Shown: in pieces, positions 4,746 through 5,687 of the stretch
Layout: every line of letters begins with the position of its first letter
Numbering within the stretch: position 1 is the first letter of the stretch
Assembly: GCA_002298665.1 (NCBI GenBank)
Contig: DBKW01000041.1
Span: 1-5,687 of the forward strand
Direction: 5' to 3'
Length of the DNA: 5,687 nucleotides
Source of the DNA: Verrucomicrobia bacterium UBA740
GTDB lineage: Bacteria > Verrucomicrobiota > Kiritimatiellia > RFP12 > UBA1067
Notes under the pieces: model-generated
Databases searched by the model: none
Seen by the model: only the letters and a program-made list of their open reading frames with translations
What the model was told of the DNA's origin: nothing
Translations under genes and position numbers: made by a program

Positions 4746-5602
4746 TCTGTTATCTCCGTTCCCACGCCTTCACGCGTGAATATTTCAAGTAATAAAGAGT
4801 GTTGCATGCGGCCGTCCACGAGCTGCACCTTCTGCACCCCGGCGCGGATGGCCTTCTCGCAGCTGACGATCTTCGGGAGCATGCCGCCCGAAATCGTCCC
4901 GTCCGCCTTGAGTTTCTCGATGGAGCCCAGATGCAGCGTCGAGAGCAAGGTCCGCGGGTCGGACGGGTCCTTCAGGAGCCCCGGCACGTCCGAGACGAGG
5001 ACGAACTTGAGGACCTTGAGCGCCTGGGCGAGCGCCGCGGCGGAAACGTCGGCGTTCACGTTGTAGAGGTGGCCGTCGGCGACCCCCGTCGCCAGCGGCG
5101 TGATGACCGGCACGATGCCCGCGTCCATCATCTCCAGGACCGGGCGCGTATCCACCGCGACGACCTCGCCGACAAAGCCGCGGTCGGGTTCCGTGATTTT
5201 GCGCGCCTGGAAGAGCCAGTTGCCGTGCAGGGGCTTCGCGTTCGTGCCGCGCTTCGACAGGCGCGCGACGAGGTCGGGGTTCACCGTCCCGTTCAGCGTC
5301 CGCCGCACGATCTCCATCGTCTCCTCGTCCGTCACGCGCTGGCCGGCGACGAATTTCGGCTCGTGGCCTGACGCCGTAATCGCGCGCGAAATCGCCTTGC
5401 CGCCGCCGTGCACGATGGCCACTTTCATGCCGATCGCCCGCATGAAGGCAATATCGTCCACCACGGACTCGAGATTGGCCTCGATTTCCATGACCGACCC
5501 GCCCAGTTTGACAAGGACCATCGCGCCCTTGAACGCCTGGATGTACGGCAACGCCTCGGTCAAAACCGCGGCTTTTGTCTGCGCTGTTTCAAATCTCTGC
5601 AT
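4742..5602 (-). CDS. argB: N-acetylglutamate kinase (probably arginine-inhibited type)
   Basis: A 286-residue amino acid kinase that phosphorylates N-acetyl-L-glutamate with ATP, the second step of arginine synthesis in the cytosol. Visible motifs are VKLGGSVM (31-38, ATP-site Lys32), VHGGGKAI (64-71), FVAGQRVTD (84-92), ITPLA (167-171), NVNADVSAAALA (181-192), SDVPGLL (204-210), SGGMLPK (238-244) and HSLLLEIFTREGVGTEI (268-284). About 27 residues precede the first strand, including the helix TKAAVLTEALPYIQAF. Arginine-sensitive hexameric kinases carry such a helix and the unregulated E. coli enzyme lacks it, so feedback inhibition by arginine is inferred. The ATG at 5602 is the earliest possible start, since an in-frame TAA lies five codons upstream, within the -10 box. 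It has no Shine-Dalgarno and lies only 11 bases after the -10. KLGG instead of the commoner KYGG is a lineage-type variation. Confidence 0.95.
   Translation of the reverse strand: MQRFETAQTKAAVLTEALPYIQAFKGAMVLVKLGGSVMEIEANLESVVDDIAFMRAIGMKVAIVHGGGKAISRAITASGHEPKFVAGQRVTDEETMEIVRRTLNGTVNPDLVARLSKRGTNAKPLHGNWLFQARKITEPDRGFVGEVVAVDTRPVLEMMDAGIVPVITPLATGVADGHLYNVNADVSAAALAQALKVLKFVLVSDVPGLLKDPSDPRTLLSTLHLGSIEKLKADGTISGGMLPKIVSCEKAIRAGVQKVQLVDGRMQHSLLLEIFTREGVGTEITE
4754..4758 (-). promoter_or_regulatory. Ribosome binding site of argD inside the argB end
   Basis: CGGAG ends 8 bases before the argD ATG and lies within the last codons of argB. Together with the ATGA stop/start overlap it supports the chosen argD start and coupled argB-argD translation. 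Confidence 0.8.
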
Positions 5603-5613
5603 ATAGGCTAAAT

Positions 5614-5642
5614 ATTATACCAAAAACCGCCCAAACCCGCAA
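5614..5642 (-). promoter_or_regulatory. Sigma-70-type promoter of the argB operon
   Basis: On the minus strand TTGCGG (5642-5637) is followed by exactly 17 bases and a perfect TATAAT (5619-5614). Transcription would begin near 5608-5604, so the leader before the argB ATG at 5602 would be only about 2 to 6 bases. The surrounding AT-rich patch stands out from the GC-rich genes. I see no ARG-box-like operator (paired TGAAT/ATTCA half sites), so arginine control through ArgR is not supported by the sequence. Confidence 0.75.
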
Positions 5643-5672
5643 TTGCCCTTCAAGCCTTCTTCTAAACCGAAA

Positions 5673-5681
5673 AGTGTATCA
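5673..5681 (-). promoter_or_regulatory. Possible second, extended -10 promoter
   Basis: The minus strand reads TG-A-TACACT, an extended -10 form with four of six matches to TATAAT. Any -35 would lie beyond the window edge. A transcript from here would carry a leader of about 65 bases before argB, which also shows no Shine-Dalgarno. This is a weak call based on one short match. Confidence 0.15.
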
Positions 5682-5687
5682 TGTCGT

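Noticed and set aside
3768..5066. A 432-codon plus-strand open frame across argD and argB
   Set aside because: It is a compositional shadow of the real genes, crosses their junction and shows no domain-like sequence.
5613..5618. Plus-strand TATTAT as a -10 for a divergent gene with an ATG at 5681
   Set aside because: There is no -35 at the right spacing and it is over 60 bases from that ATG; the window ends after two codons, so a divergent gene cannot be judged.

Overview
The window carries six genes, all on the minus strand and packed almost end to end, so transcription runs from high to low coordinates. In order they are argB (N-acetylglutamate kinase), argD (acetylornithine aminotransferase), lysS (class II lysyl-tRNA synthetase), an unrecognised 199-residue protein with a FlbD/SwrD-like N-terminus, a stand-alone coaB (phosphopantothenate-cysteine ligase), and a short BioH/BioG-like alpha/beta hydrolase. 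The junctions are a 4-base ATGA overlap, an 11-base gap, a 35-base gap and two 20-base overlaps. I see no convincing internal terminator, so the set reads as one operon.

The right end (about 5603-5687) is the control region. A good sigma-70-type promoter (TTGCGG, 17 bases, TATAAT) sits so close to the argB ATG that its transcript would be leaderless or nearly so. The left end (1-161) is a non-coding tail in the leftward direction: a weak AT-rich hairpin with a T tract, a 9-base tandem repeat and a run of G-rich blocks on the minus strand. An open plus-strand frame also crosses this tail and could be the proline-rich end of a convergent gene, but its codon use argues against that.

The DNA is GC-rich, with strong G/C bias at third codon positions and long shadow frames on both strands. 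ArgB and LysRS wording (for example KLGGSVM and GGRELCPGYTEQNNP) reminds me of the Verrucomicrobiota/Kiritimatiellota/Lentisphaerota side of the PVC group. That is an impression, not a demonstrated placement.

Functionally the operon joins two consecutive steps of arginine synthesis, lysine tRNA charging and one step of coenzyme A synthesis, plus an esterase whose closest look is to the enzymes that release pimeloyl-ACP for biotin. This is mostly core metabolism. The parts that stand out are the unknown FlbD-like protein, a proline in place of a lysine-contacting asparagine in LysRS, the leaderless argB start, and the repeat-bearing tail.
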